From Campylobacter concisus (GTDB lineage Bacteria > Campylobacterota > Campylobacteria > Campylobacterales > Campylobacteraceae): a stretch of 64,000 nt of DNA. The DNA lies in contig NZ_CP060705.1 of assembly GCF_003048835.2 (NCBI RefSeq), positions 1,054,001 to 1,118,000 of the forward strand, in the 5' to 3' direction. This document shows positions 20,339-30,271 of this stretch, in pieces (the first letter of the stretch is position 1; each line of letters starts with the position of its first letter). The position numbers were made by a program, and so were the translations under genes. Below the pieces are notes generated by a model. It did no database searches, was not told where the DNA came from, and saw only the letters and a program-made list of their open reading frames with translations.

Positions 20339-21639
20339 AACGAACACTTTTTATCGCCCTACTCGCGCTAAATTTATTTGCTGCAAACACTGATGAAGTC
20401 AGCGTTTTTGACATGATGGATGAGGCAAGAGAGGATAAATTTGTAAATAGCCAAGCATCAAAGCCACAAACAAAGACTCCAAGCGAAGAAGATATATCAA
20501 GAAAACTCGTCTCTCCACGCTCTATAGCCCCACAGCCAGAGCGTATCACTCCAGAGCAGATGCGAAATATCGTCCCGACAAACGAACCAGATATCAGCAT
20601 CCCTGATAATCAAGTCTATGACAAGATCAAGATAAAAGACCTCCTTTTAAAAGCGACAAATATCCCTAAAAATGTCGTAGTAGGAGAAATTTTTAGCGTT
20701 GAGATCGTGGCTGATACGCAAAGTGACCTTGAGTTTGAGTTTGAGACACAGCTTGATGAGACAAATATCAAATGGTTAAATAAGAAGAATTTTCAATGGG
20801 TAAAAGGCGATGAGAACAAATATATCGGCACTTTCTACCTTGAAGCAACGAGCATTGACGCAAAGACTTTACGAGTTAGCTTGGATCTAAAAAGAAATGG
20901 TGAGAACTATCAAAACTCAAACATAAATATCTTTTTACCAAAGCTAAAAGAGCTTAGAAGTGACGAAAACTACAACCACATCGTCGCTGATAACCTTGAG
21001 GTAAAGAAATTTAAAACGACTAAATTTGATGATATAAACAACATCATGGTCGTTGAAATTTATGGCAACAATGTCGATCTAAGCGCCTTTAATATCGAAA
21101 ATAAAACGATCCTAAAGCAAGGCGTAGATACGATAAATGGCGACTTTAACTCACAAAGTGCATATTATTTTGCAGTATTTAAGCCAAACAAAAAGACACT
21201 TGACTTTAACTACTACAACCTAAAAAAAGCTAAATTTGAGAGCTTTTCACTGCCTGTGAGCGTCGAAGAGGACGAGGTTAGCACGCAAATCGGTCTAAAT
21301 CCAAAGCAAAGCGAATTTAGCACTTACAAAGATATCACGATCTACTCTTTGGTCGCTATCTTTATCTTGCTAGCGATCTGGCGAAGAAAGCTAAGCTACT
21401 TCTTTGTGGCAGCTGTTTTTATCGCACTAGGGATTTACACTTACAATCCTTTTGGCAAAGCAGTGCTTAAGCCAGATGTGAGTGTCACTATCTTGCCGAC
21501 TAAAAATTCAACCGTTTTTTATACATCTCGTAAAAACGAAAATGTTGAAATTTTAGACACAAAAGATGACTACTCAAAAATTTTATTCGCAGATGGCAAA
21601 ATCGGCTGGGTAAGAAAGGGTGATCTTGTCAAAAATTAG
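20332..21639 (+). CDS. Conserved membrane/periplasmic protein with C-terminal SH3-like domain
   Basis: 435 residues, start TTG 20332 overlapping purQ. Signal peptide (VKRTLFIALLALNLFAAN), a Ser/Pro/Glu-rich periplasmic linker, a beta-rich region (about 100-330) resembling BatD-type oxygen-tolerance proteins, two TM segments (about 336-352 and 358-377), and a bacterial SH3-like end (VTILPTKNSTVFY ... IGWVRKGDLVKN). The gene position after purQ is conserved in Campylobacter, from memory. Function unknown; an envelope or cell-wall role fits the SH3 fold. Confidence 0.7.
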   Translation: MVKRTLFIALLALNLFAANTDEVSVFDMMDEAREDKFVNSQASKPQTKTPSEEDISRKLVSPRSIAPQPERITPEQMRNIVPTNEPDISIPDNQVYDKIKIKDLLLKATNIPKNVVVGEIFSVEIVADTQSDLEFEFETQLDETNIKWLNKKNFQWVKGDENKYIGTFYLEATSIDAKTLRVSLDLKRNGENYQNSNINIFLPKLKELRSDENYNHIVADNLEVKKFKTTKFDDINNIMVVEIYGNNVDLSAFNIENKTILKQGVDTINGDFNSQSAYYFAVFKPNKKTLDFNYYNLKKAKFESFSLPVSVEEDEVSTQIGLNPKQSEFSTYKDITIYSLVAIFILLAIWRRKLSYFFVAAVFIALGIYTYNPFGKAVLKPDVSVTILPTKNSTVFYTSRKNENVEILDTKDDYSKILFADGKIGWVRKGDLVKN

Positions 21640-22294
21640 AGCTTTTTTCTTTTCTATTGAATTTGTGATAAGCGTTGTTATCGTCGTATTTTTTATGTGG
21701 CTCTTTAACTCTAAAAATAGAGCCATAAGAAAATTTTGGGGCAGATCGCAGAGATTTTTTGGCGGATATAAGCTAGAAGTTATCGGTAAATTTAGCGACG
21801 AAGCAAATATCTTGCTGATAAATCACCAAAGTATGCTTGATATCATCGTGCTTGAAGAGATTCATCCTAAAAACATCTGCTGGATCGCAAAGGCGCAGAT
21901 AGGCAAGATCCCAATCATAGGTAAAATTTTGAGCCTCCCAAAGATGATAGCGGTCGAGCGAGAAAATAAGCACTCGCTAATAAAACTTTTAAGCGAAGCA
22001 AAAGACAGAGTAGAAAACGGCCGTGTTTTAGCGATATTTCCAGAAGGCACAAGGTCTCAAACTAAAGAGCTCTTGCCATTTAAAGGTGGCGCAAAGCTGC
22101 TAGTTGAAAAGCTAAATTTAAAGGTTCAACCTATCGTAATCGTCGGAAGCGATGCGATGAAAGTAAAAGAATTTAGCTTTAAAAAAGCTGACATCAAGCT
22201 CTTTTGTCTTGATCTAGTCGATACTTCAAAACAAAACTGGCTAGAGGCGACTAGAGAGAGCATGCAAAAAGTCCTAGACGAAAATAGAAAATAA
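21626..22294 (+). CDS. plsC: 1-acyl-glycerol-3-phosphate acyltransferase
   Basis: Membrane acyltransferase making phosphatidic acid, 222 residues. One N-terminal TM (about 10-25), motif I NHQSMLD (HX4D equivalent: His, Asp), PEGTRS motif III, and FKGGAKLL. The preferred start is TTG 21626, which has AAAGGG at proper spacing; GTG 21620 in the same frame overlaps that site. Overlaps the preceding gene by 14 bases. Confidence 0.9.
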   Translation: MSKIRAFFFSIEFVISVVIVVFFMWLFNSKNRAIRKFWGRSQRFFGGYKLEVIGKFSDEANILLINHQSMLDIIVLEEIHPKNICWIAKAQIGKIPIIGKILSLPKMIAVERENKHSLIKLLSEAKDRVENGRVLAIFPEGTRSQTKELLPFKGGAKLLVEKLNLKVQPIVIVGSDAMKVKEFSFKKADIKLFCLDLVDTSKQNWLEATRESMQKVLDENRK

Positions 22295-22734
22295 ATTTAG
22301 TTTTGTAAATTTACTATTAAAATTTCATATTTCTAAAGCAAATCACTGTAAAGGTTTAAAGTCATAAGGCTACAAAGCAGATGTTAGTGTGATATTACCT
22401 TGCAAGTTTAGGCAAATCATATTAGTAAAATTTTACTCGCCAGCGATTTGTTTGATATCTTTTATAAGTTTTTGTATATCAAAGCATGTGTCCAAATTTA
22501 CTATATCTTACTAATACATTACCCATATTAGTTCAGCCATTTTGTTATGAGCATTAATTTTTTTTCATATACAAAAATTTGTTTTTACAATAAAAATTCA
22601 ACCATTTAAACTAGAACTCTTACCGGCTACTTTTTATTAGCAGTGGGCTTTTATTTATCCATAAATATGGTTTATGATTTCAGTGAAATAAAAAAATAGA
22701 AAATTTAAATTTAAATTATAGAAGTATGACAACT
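22295..22734. other. Gene-free convergent spacer
   Basis: AT-rich region between plsC (rightward) and lpxD (leftward). Immediately behind the plsC stop is an AT-only 7-bp inverted repeat (22293-22299 / 22306-22312). I saw no open frame with a ribosome site and no structured RNA in the rest. Confidence 0.5.
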
Positions 22735-22758
22735 ATTTGGCGGAGAGCTCCGCCAAAT
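22735..22758 (-). terminator. Strong 10-bp hairpin directly after lpxD
   Basis: Perfect stem ATTTGGCGGA / TCCGCCAAAT with 4-base loop GAGC, starting at the base after the lpxD stop codon. GC-rich core, no long U-run; most likely the end of the ilvI-ilvH-lpxD transcript. Confidence 0.65.
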
Positions 22759-23715
22759 TTAGTTTTTCTTAAAAAATCTCAATATCTTTGCTTGAAATTT
22801 AAACTGCTCTGAAAGCTCCATTATCGGATAAGCTCCAGCATATTTTTTGCCGCCAGGCAGGTCTTTGCTAACGCCGCCTCGTGCCGCGATCTGAGCGAAG
22901 TCTCCGACGCTTACGTGACCAGCTGAACCGCTTTGTCCGCCCATGACGACGTTTCTGCCTAGCACTGTTGAGCCAGCAAGTCCAGTTTGTGAGACGATGA
23001 GGCAGCCATTTCCAAGCTCGCAGTTGTGGCCTATTTGAACGAGATTGTCTATCTTTGTGTAGTTTGCGATCATCGTGCTTTCAAAAACGCCACGATCTAT
23101 CGTCGTGCAAGCGCCGATCTCGACAAAATCACCCAAAACAACGTTGCCATTGTGATAAATTTTCACATGCTCGCCAGTTTTTGTATGCGCATAGCCAAAG
23201 CCGTCGCTGCCTATAACGCAGTTTGCTAGCAGGTGGCACTCATTGCCGATGACGCAGTCATTATAGATGACGACGTTTGGATGGATGATGCAGTTTTTAC
23301 CGATAGTTACGTTATCGCCCAAAAACGCCCCAGCCATCACTATCGTATTTTCGCCCACGCTCACGTTTGAGCCTATATAGACATTTGGCATTATAGTGGC
23401 GCTCTGGGCGATATTTGATGGTTTTGGCTCGCAAAAAAGCGGCTTAGCGTAAATTTTACTAAGGATGGCAAATGCAAGGTGCGGGTTGTCGCACACAAGC
23501 ACTACCATGCCAGCTGGTACTAAGTCTAAAAGCGATTTTGTCACCAAGATAGCTCCAGCGTTTGAAGTGCTTATAAATTTAGCATTTTTCTCGCCATCGC
23601 AGTATGTTAGCTCAGCTTTATTTGCATTTTTTAAAGAATTTAGAGCAAAAATTTCAAGATCTTCTCCACTAAAAGTAGCATCTACTTTTAAGGCTATTTC
23701 GCTTAGTTTCATCAT
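22759..23715 (-). CDS. lpxD: UDP-3-O-acyl-glucosamine N-acyltransferase
   Basis: 318-residue trimeric left-handed beta-helix enzyme, third step of lipid A synthesis. Hexapeptide repeats run from about residue 100 to 290 (IMPNVYIGSNVSVGENTIVM and so on), with active-site His in VQIGHNCELG and the DGFGYA segment. Start 23715 overlaps the ilvH stop (ATGA type); ATG 23712 is also possible. Last gene of its operon. Confidence 0.96.
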   Translation of the reverse strand: MMKLSEIALKVDATFSGEDLEIFALNSLKNANKAELTYCDGEKNAKFISTSNAGAILVTKSLLDLVPAGMVVLVCDNPHLAFAILSKIYAKPLFCEPKPSNIAQSATIMPNVYIGSNVSVGENTIVMAGAFLGDNVTIGKNCIIHPNVVIYNDCVIGNECHLLANCVIGSDGFGYAHTKTGEHVKIYHNGNVVLGDFVEIGACTTIDRGVFESTMIANYTKIDNLVQIGHNCELGNGCLIVSQTGLAGSTVLGRNVVMGGQSGSAGHVSVGDFAQIAARGGVSKDLPGGKKYAGAYPIMELSEQFKFQAKILRFFKKN

Positions 23716-24179
23716 ATATCCATTATCACAGATCCGCCGCGCACGACATCAACTGGGTTAAATTTCTTTATCGATTTTAAAAAGCTCTCTACTCTGCTCG
23801 CATCGTCAGCCACCATGACGACGATGTAGTTTTCGTTTGTATTTGTGACGATGCCATTATATGTCTTTAGTATCGCCTCAAGGCCCGCAAAATTTTCACC
23901 AAGCGGGATTTTCACAAGAGCCATCTCTTTTTCGACAAATTCGCCACTTTCTATGACTTTGTATGTTGGGATTAGCTTGTGAAGCTGTTTTACGATCTGC
24001 TCTAAAACCCTCTCATCGCCGCTTGTGACTATGCTTAGTCTTGAGAAGTTGCTCTCAGGTATCGGAGCGACTGTGAGCGTGTCGATGTTGTAGCCCCTGC
24101 CCGCAAAAAGCCCAGAAATTCTAGCCAAAACGCCATGTTCATTTAAAACTATAACCGAAATCGTTCTTCTGATACTCAT
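23712..24179 (-). CDS. ilvH: Acetolactate synthase small (regulatory) subunit
   Basis: 155-residue ACT-domain subunit that activates the catalytic subunit and gives valine feedback. N-terminal RRTISVIVLNEHGVLARISGLFAGRGYNI is typical. Overlaps ilvI by 4 bases and lpxD by 4. Confidence 0.96.
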   Translation of the reverse strand: MSIRRTISVIVLNEHGVLARISGLFAGRGYNIDTLTVAPIPESNFSRLSIVTSGDERVLEQIVKQLHKLIPTYKVIESGEFVEKEMALVKIPLGENFAGLEAILKTYNGIVTNTNENYIVVMVADDASRVESFLKSIKKFNPVDVVRGGSVIMDI

Positions 24180-25873
24180 TTTTCTTCCTTGCTCTTTAAT
24201 ATCATATTATAAATCGCAGCCCCAGCTGGAACCATAGGAAGCACATCCTCAAAGCGGTCGATCCTCACGTCAATAAGAGCTGATTTTTTACTCTTGATCG
24301 CCTCTTTTAAAGCCTTTTTAAACTCATCTTTGCTCTTGCATACAAAGCCAACACCGCCAAATCCCTCAACGATCTTGACAAAATCAGGCTGAAGGCTAAG
24401 GTCAGTCGATGAGTAGCGCTTTTCATAGAAAAATGTCTGCCACTGGCGCACCATGCCTAGGAAGTTGTTGTTTAAGATGATGTTTATGACAGGGACATTT
24501 GTCTCATAAGCAGTCATTAGCTCTTGGATATTCATAAGTATCGAGCCATCGCCTGTAAAATTTACAACCAAATGTTCAGGCATCGCACACTTTGCGCCGA
24601 TCGCTGCAGGGAGGCCGTATCCCATCGTGCCAAGACCGCCACTTGTGACAAGCTGCCTTGCGCGGTTAAATGGATAAAACTGCGCCACCCACATCTGGTG
24701 CTGACCAACGTCAGTTGCGATGATAGCCTCAGGACCAACTATCTTTGCGGTCTCTTCAACTACCCATTGAGGCTTTAAGACCTTGTCGCTATCTGTGTAA
24801 CCAAGTGGATTTAGCTTTTGATATCTATCTAAAATTTCTCTCCAAGGCGCATAGTTTTTAGGCTCACCTTTCACCTCCTCATAAAGCTCGCTTAGCACGT
24901 TTGCAAGGTCGCCAACTATCGGATAGTGAGCATTTATGATCTTTGAGATAGAGCTTGGATCGATGTCGATATGAATGATCTTTGCATGTTTGGCAAACTC
25001 GTCAGTTTTGCCTGTGACCCTATCGCAAAATCTAGCTCCAAGCGAGATAAGAAGGTCGCACTCGCTAAGCGCCATATTTGAAGCGTAGCTGCCATGCATG
25101 CCTGCCATGCCTAAATTTAGCTCATCTTTTGCATCAAGTACGCCAAGAGCCATAAGTGTCTCGACCGCTGGGATGCCAGTTTTTTTCATAAATTTACGTA
25201 TGATCTCGCTTGCTCCAGATGCGACTGCGCCGCCACCGATGTAAAGAAGTGGTCTTTTTGCTTCATTTATCGCAGCAGCTGCTTTTTTGATCTGCTTTTG
25301 GTTGCCTTTATAGGTCGGCTTGTAGCTTGGGATAGAAATTTCTTTTGGATAGACAAAGTCGCCAAGCTTTGAAGTTACGTTTTTTGGGATGTCGATATGA
25401 ACTGGTCCTGGACGGCCTGATCTTGCGATGTAAAACGCCTCTTTTATGATGCGAGGTAGCTCCTCGACACTATTTACTAAGAAGTTGTGTTTGACACAGG
25501 GGCGTGAAATTCCGACCGCATCGATCTCTTGAAAGGCATCTGTGCCGATCATAAAGGTTGGTACTTGACCGCTTATAAGCACAACTGGGATGCTGTCGCT
25601 GTAAGCCGTAGCAAGGCCTGTCACTGCGTTTGTAAAGCCAGGACCGCTTGTTACAAATGCAACGCCCACTTTTCCGCTAACCCTAGCGTATCCGTCTGCT
25701 GCGTGCACGGCCGCTTGCTCGTGGCGAACCAAGACATGCTTAAAATAAGTTTGTTTATATGTCTCGTCGTAGATATTTAAAGCTGCACCGCCAGGATAGC
25801 CAAAAACTATCTCAACGCCCTCTTCGTGCAAGGCTTCGCTTATCATCTGCGAACCAGAAATTTGTTTTATCAT
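24176..25873 (-). CDS. ilvI: Acetolactate synthase large subunit
   Basis: 565-residue ThDP enzyme, first common step of branched-chain amino acid synthesis. ThDP glutamate region VFGYPGGAALNIYDE, central FAD domain, and the ThDP/Mg motif GDGSILMNIQEL ... LNNNFLGMVRQWQ. ATG 25873 is preferred; GTG 25876 in the same frame is three bases earlier. Confidence 0.96.
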   Translation of the reverse strand: MIKQISGSQMISEALHEEGVEIVFGYPGGAALNIYDETYKQTYFKHVLVRHEQAAVHAADGYARVSGKVGVAFVTSGPGFTNAVTGLATAYSDSIPVVLISGQVPTFMIGTDAFQEIDAVGISRPCVKHNFLVNSVEELPRIIKEAFYIARSGRPGPVHIDIPKNVTSKLGDFVYPKEISIPSYKPTYKGNQKQIKKAAAAINEAKRPLLYIGGGAVASGASEIIRKFMKKTGIPAVETLMALGVLDAKDELNLGMAGMHGSYASNMALSECDLLISLGARFCDRVTGKTDEFAKHAKIIHIDIDPSSISKIINAHYPIVGDLANVLSELYEEVKGEPKNYAPWREILDRYQKLNPLGYTDSDKVLKPQWVVEETAKIVGPEAIIATDVGQHQMWVAQFYPFNRARQLVTSGGLGTMGYGLPAAIGAKCAMPEHLVVNFTGDGSILMNIQELMTAYETNVPVINIILNNNFLGMVRQWQTFFYEKRYSSTDLSLQPDFVKIVEGFGGVGFVCKSKDEFKKALKEAIKSKKSALIDVRIDRFEDVLPMVPAGAAIYNMILKSKEEK

Positions 25874-26403
25874 CACTTTAGCCTTTTGATAAATTTATCG
25901 CAAATTATATCCCAAAGCATTTTAAATCCATTTTAACTTTTTAGCGAAATTTGGGCGTTATCTTAAATTCTTTGAAAAAATTTTAACGCTGGAGCAAGGA
26001 TATTACAAAGTATTTTACATATAATTTAACGTAATATTTTTAGTATTTTAAGAAATTTGAGCGGTAAATTTTTAAATTTGAGTTTGTCGGTGTAAATTTT
26101 GGCGTGGCTTTTCAGCCAATTCAGCCAATTCAGCCAATTCAGCCAATTCAGCCAATTCAGCCAATCCAGCCAATCCAGCCAATCCAGTAACCAAATTTAA
26201 CCCAGTAACCCAGAAAATTTGGCTAGAAATTTCACAAAAATAGCAAGAAATTTTATATTGAAGTATAAAAATAGCCTTAAAATAAGCCATTTCTAAGTGC
26301 AAAAACCAATATATTTTAAATTTAAAAGTAAATTTGACCAAGCCAAAGAGAGTAAATTTAAATTTATAGATGAAATTTAGCCCAAACAAAGCGTCAAAAG
26401 GAT
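25874..26403. other. AT-rich spacer with a minisatellite, upstream of ilvI
   Basis: About 530 bases between mnmH and ilvI. It holds the 9-bp minisatellite at 26113-26184 and many AAATTT words. A 105-codon leftward frame from a TTG (26389-26072) crosses it, but it has low-complexity composition and no ribosome site, so I do not call it a gene. The ilvI promoter must lie in the left part. Confidence 0.5.
26113..26184. repeat. Eight tandem copies of a 9-bp unit
   Basis: Five copies of CAGCCAATT are followed by three of CAGCCAATC, then degenerate CAGTAACC units up to about 26210. The unit length is a multiple of 3, and the two sequence classes are clustered, pointing to local slippage. Located about 240 bases upstream of the ilvI start. 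Confidence 0.95.
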
Positions 26404-27411
26404 TTAAAATTTAGCCTCATCTCTTATCAAATTTAGCTTTTTTACAGCCTCGTCAAGATTATCAGAGCTTACAAAAACATCAATCTTTTCATTTTTCTTA
26501 TAGACCTTGTCGTAGTATTTTGTGAGTAAAATTTCAGCCACTTTGGCGATGTCGTTTTCGTTAAATTTGGCCACCGCCTCATCTCTGGCCTCTTTGTCGA
26601 TAAAGGGCGAAATTTTCTTTATGCACTCATCAAAAAAGGTTTTATCCACACTTTCATAGTCGCTTGTGATGCAAGAAATTCTATTTTCCAAGCTCGCGCT
26701 AACCTCGACGCAGATGCCACTTCGCATCGCCTCATAAAGACTTTTTGGAAGTGTTAGTGAGCCGATCCTTCTGCTCTCGCCCTCGATAAAGCAAATTTGA
26801 TCTTTTAGTGCAGAAAGCTCCTCAAACAACGCATCTTCAAAGCTTTTTTGGCTTGGTTGCGCGCCGTTTATCGCGCCAAAAACTGAGCCTAAGTGATTTG
26901 CCATCGCTTCAAGGTCTATTGATGGCGAAAGTGCCCTTATGAGCTTACTTTTATAGCAGCCAGTGTTGCCAAAAAGAGTGATAAATTTCGTACTTAAAGG
27001 ACGCTCTAAAAACTCCAAAACATGGTTTCTATATGCCTTATAGCCACCATTTAGCCTATAAATTCTATATCCTATCATGCTTAGCACAAAGCCAACCGAG
27101 CTTGATCTAAGTCCGCCCTTTGCGCAGTATATCCCAACCGCTGAGCCAACCTTAGCCCTTTTATAGACCTCGTCGATGATATTTTGCAAATTTTTGCAGA
27201 TGTATTTTGCACCAAGGCTCTTTGCTAGGGCTCTGTCGCTTTTGTAGATCGTGCCTACCTCTTTGTGCTCAGCATCATCAAGCGCGTATAAATTTAGAGC
27301 ATCTTTTATGTGCGAGTAGGCATACTCATGCGGCGATCTAGCGTCTATTAGGACTTCAAACTCGCCTCTTTTTTCAAGCCACTGATCGATATCAATCTCA
27401 AATAACGCCAC
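26404..27411 (-). CDS. mnmH: tRNA 2-selenouridine synthase (MnmH/SelU)
   Basis: 335-residue enzyme replacing sulfur with selenium in 2-thiouridine 34 of tRNA, using selenophosphate. Rhodanese domain with Cys96 in YCAKGGLRSSS, then a P-loop (FGNTGCYKSKL, 148-158). Overlaps the HIT gene by 14 bases; last gene of the long leftward chain beginning at 34,189. Its presence suggests selenium use, though no selD is in the window. Confidence 0.92.
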   Translation of the reverse strand: MALFEIDIDQWLEKRGEFEVLIDARSPHEYAYSHIKDALNLYALDDAEHKEVGTIYKSDRALAKSLGAKYICKNLQNIIDEVYKRAKVGSAVGIYCAKGGLRSSSVGFVLSMIGYRIYRLNGGYKAYRNHVLEFLERPLSTKFITLFGNTGCYKSKLIRALSPSIDLEAMANHLGSVFGAINGAQPSQKSFEDALFEELSALKDQICFIEGESRRIGSLTLPKSLYEAMRSGICVEVSASLENRISCITSDYESVDKTFFDECIKKISPFIDKEARDEAVAKFNENDIAKVAEILLTKYYDKVYKKNEKIDVFVSSDNLDEAVKKLNLIRDEAKF

Positions 27412-27883
27412 TAAAAGCCTTTTTTAGCTTTTGATAAAGCGGATGAAACGGCGTGCCATTTACCCTAACATCAGCGATCGTCGTGATGAAATTTGTATCC
27501 CCGCTCCACCTTGGCACAAGGTGATAGTGCACATGCTCAGCTATGCCAGCGCCTGCTGCCTTACCTAAATTCATACCGATATTTACGCCCTGAGCGTGAA
27601 GCTCACGCTTTAAAATTTCAACCCCAAGCCTTACAAATTTACTCATCTCAAACCACGTCTGCTCGTCAAGCTCCTCGATCTTGTCGGTGTGGTGGTTTGG
27701 TATGATCATAAAATGTCCTGGCGAATATGGGTATAAATTCATGATCCCAAAGCAGTGCTTAGCACGAAAAAGCACGCCATTTTTCTCGTCGTCTTCTTTT
27801 GAGTTTATGACCTCGCAAAAGACGCAACTATCTTTTTTTGCGCTGAAATACTCGCTTCTCCAAGGGGCACAAAGGTGCTGCAT
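27398..27883 (-). CDS. HIT family nucleotide hydrolase/phosphorylase
   Basis: 161 residues with the histidine triad HVHYHLVPRW and a CVFC pair near the N-terminus, as in Ap4A-phosphorylase-like HIT proteins. Substrate unknown, probably a dinucleoside polyphosphate or nucleotide conjugate. ATG 27883 is preferred (GGAGGG 7 bases upstream, one-base overlap with the trpC stop); GTG 27886 is the alternative. Confidence 0.9.
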   Translation of the reverse strand: MQHLCAPWRSEYFSAKKDSCVFCEVINSKEDDEKNGVLFRAKHCFGIMNLYPYSPGHFMIIPNHHTDKIEELDEQTWFEMSKFVRLGVEILKRELHAQGVNIGMNLGKAAGAGIAEHVHYHLVPRWSGDTNFITTIADVRVNGTPFHPLYQKLKKAFSGVI

Positions 27884-28668
27884 CACTCGCCCTCCTTTAT
27901 CTTTTTAACGGCATTTTTTATATCATCTTGCCTCATAAAATGCTCTCCGATCAAGAAGGCATCAACTCCGATCTTACTTAGCTCGCGAAGCTGCTCATGC
28001 TCGTAAAGTCCGCTTTCTGCGACTATTATCTTGCCATTTGGCAAAAGCGGCACGAGCTTCTCGCAAAGGCTCATATCCATCGTAAAATCATCTAAATTTC
28101 TATGATTTATACCTATTATATTTGCTCCTGCAAAGACTGCCTTTTTCACATCGCTCGCGTCATGTGTCTCTACTAAGACCTCAAGCCCCAAGTGGTGTGC
28201 GTACTCAAGTAGCTCTTTTAGCTCGCCTTGTGTTAGCGCTTTAGCGATAAGCAGGATAAAGTCCGCTCCATAAACAAGAGCTTCTAAAATTTGATACTTA
28301 TCAACGATAAAGTCTTTTCTAAGGATCGGCCTTGATGCGTAGCGGCGAACCTGAGTGATGTACTCGATGTCGCCCTTAAACCAATGAGGCTCAGTTAGGA
28401 TACTAAAAGCGTTTGCGTGCTGCTCGTACTCCTGAGCGATCTTGATCGGCTCGAAGTCCTCTCTTATCACACCTTTGCTTGGGCTTGCTTTTTTTATCTC
28501 AGCTATGATCTTTATAGGCTCATCTTTACTTGATCTAAGTGCGCCCAAAACGTCTCTTGGCACGTATGGGTTGTATGCTAGAGAGCGACCTAGCCACTCC
28601 TGTGGATAGTCAGCTTTTCGCTTTTTTAGATCCTCTTTTGTCTTTTTTATGATCTCATCAAGTATCAT
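27883..28668 (-). CDS. trpC: Indole-3-glycerol phosphate synthase
   Basis: 261-residue TIM-barrel enzyme of tryptophan synthesis. Catalytic strand [43 protein letters not shown] and VAESGL are all present. It stands apart from the other trp genes and is coupled by overlaps to HIT and TPR genes. Confidence 0.97.
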   Translation of the reverse strand: MILDEIIKKTKEDLKKRKADYPQEWLGRSLAYNPYVPRDVLGALRSSKDEPIKIIAEIKKASPSKGVIREDFEPIKIAQEYEQHANAFSILTEPHWFKGDIEYITQVRRYASRPILRKDFIVDKYQILEALVYGADFILLIAKALTQGELKELLEYAHHLGLEVLVETHDASDVKKAVFAGANIIGINHRNLDDFTMDMSLCEKLVPLLPNGKIIVAESGLYEHEQLRELSKIGVDAFLIGEHFMRQDDIKNAVKKIKEGE

Positions 28669-29927
28669 TTTTTAAGCCTTTTGTTTAAATTTATTATGCA
28701 GCGCTCGATGAGGTGCAAGTGCTCTTTTGCCTCTTTTGAAGCCTTAAAATCAACATCTTTCATCGCGTGCATCATTATGCCCTTTGCCTTTTTGCACTCG
28801 CCAAGCTTGAAATAACCCCACGCTAGCGAGTCCTCATAGTAAGGCGAGTCTGGCGAGATCTCAAGCGCTTTTTGCACCATCTCTACGCCCTTTCTAGGGT
28901 CTATCTCATGATCAATTAGCAAATAGCCGTAGTAGTTAAAAAACATATCGTTATTAAGCTTTGGCACGCTAGCTTCAAATTTATCTAAGATATCAGCGAT
29001 CTTTTTTTCATCCAGACTATCTTTGTTCATCTCGTACTCGTAAATGGCCGCCTTTGCTAAGAAATTTAGATCCCTGCTGTCGTTATAAATTTTAACCGCC
29101 AAAACGTATGCATCGCCAAAATTTCCAGTCGCAGCGTAAAGATCCATAAGCGTGGCGTCGTTGTAGCCATATTTTTTCAAAATTTCAATAGCCGCTTTGT
29201 AATTTTTATCATAGATAAAATACTGCACGATCTTATCAAGATAAGTGGTATCGTGAGTGATGTCGTAGATCTCTTCAAAAAGCTCGATCACCTTTGGGAA
29301 ATTTCTTTGCTGAGAGTAAATTTCAGCTAAAAGCTCGCATGTTTTTTGAGTGCAGCCCTGCTCCTCGCGGAATTTCTCGAGGTATTTTGTCGCATCTTTT
29401 ACATTATCCATGCGGTTTAAAAGGATATCAACTATGCGGAGTAAATTCTCCTCTTCAGGCTTTAGCGAGTATGCCTCCTCGAAGTATTTTAGCGCCGTTA
29501 CCGTATCATTTTGCATCATACAAATAGTGCCAAGCATGAGCAAATTTTGAGCGTTTGGCTCTTTTGTGGCAAGCTCTTGCATCAGCTCTTTTGCATCGTT
29601 TAGCTTAGAGAGATTGACCAAATTTGCAACCTTGATCCTGATAAAATCGCTATCGTCTTTTAAACTCTTCTCGCCCTCACTCATAAGGCTATCTAAATTT
29701 TCATTTTTTGTGGCAAAAGCTAGCTTGATCGCCTCTTTTAGATAGGTCTTTTGATTTGTCTCTTTAAAAAGCCCTAGATAGGTCTGGATACTAGCATTTA
29801 CGTCGCCACTATCTTGCGATATGAGAGCTTGCATTAGGCGTAAATTTACACTTTTGTTATCATCTGCAAGTAGATGCGTGCTAAAAAATACGCTTATAAA
29901 AATTATTAAAATTTTACGCCAATGCAT
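28665..29927 (-). CDS. Secreted TPR protein
   Basis: 420 residues with signal peptide ([18 protein letters not shown], cleavage near 22) and at least five tetratricopeptide-like helix pairs, for example [21 protein letters not shown] and [31 protein letters not shown] periplasmic scaffold or assembly factor is the likely role. Overlaps YkgJ-like gene by 22 bases and trpC by 4. Confidence 0.8.
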   Translation of the reverse strand: MHWRKILIIFISVFFSTHLLADDNKSVNLRLMQALISQDSGDVNASIQTYLGLFKETNQKTYLKEAIKLAFATKNENLDSLMSEGEKSLKDDSDFIRIKVANLVNLSKLNDAKELMQELATKEPNAQNLLMLGTICMMQNDTVTALKYFEEAYSLKPEEENLLRIVDILLNRMDNVKDATKYLEKFREEQGCTQKTCELLAEIYSQQRNFPKVIELFEEIYDITHDTTYLDKIVQYFIYDKNYKAAIEILKKYGYNDATLMDLYAATGNFGDAYVLAVKIYNDSRDLNFLAKAAIYEYEMNKDSLDEKKIADILDKFEASVPKLNNDMFFNYYGYLLIDHEIDPRKGVEMVQKALEISPDSPYYEDSLAWGYFKLGECKKAKGIMMHAMKDVDFKASKEAKEHLHLIERCIINLNKRLKK

Positions 29928-30271
29928 TCTGCTCTTAGCTCCTTTAAGTTTTTTTTAAAATAATCCCAAAACGGAAATGTCCTGCACTGCTTAGGTCTTA
30001 GCTCATAAACCGAGCAGTTTTTGTTTTTCTCATCAAAAAATATGCAAGCAAAACCATCATCATAAGGCTTTTCTTTGATGCTTCGCCTAAGCCCAACACG
30101 TATTAAAAATTTGCTCTCAAACTCATCTTTTGAGATACCAAAAGCGGCGCAAAATTTTAAAATTTCACCCTCATCTATCCAGATATAGCCACTCTCGCCA
30201 GTGCAACACTTGCCCCCGCAACTCTCGCAAAAGCTAGGATCAAACTCATAGCTAAAACCATCAGCCCTCAC
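29906..30271 (-). CDS. YkgJ-family cysteine cluster protein
   Basis: 121 residues with the CxxCxxxCC pattern (FCESCGGKCC), later CSVYELRPKQCRTFPFW, the zinc- or iron-binding signature of YkgJ/UPF0153 proteins. GTG start at 30271 overlaps the methyltransferase stop (GTGA). Function of the family is unknown. Confidence 0.85.
   Translation of the reverse strand: MRADGFSYEFDPSFCESCGGKCCTGESGYIWIDEGEILKFCAAFGISKDEFESKFLIRVGLRRSIKEKPYDDGFACIFFDEKNKNCSVYELRPKQCRTFPFWDYFKKNLKELRAECIGVKF

Noticed and set aside
26072..26389. Leftward 105-codon frame across the 9-bp minisatellite (LAELAE repeats)
   Set aside because: TTG start without a ribosome site, low-complexity Phe/Lys-rich translation of AAATTT words, and repeat-driven openness. 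Annotated as spacer and repeat only.
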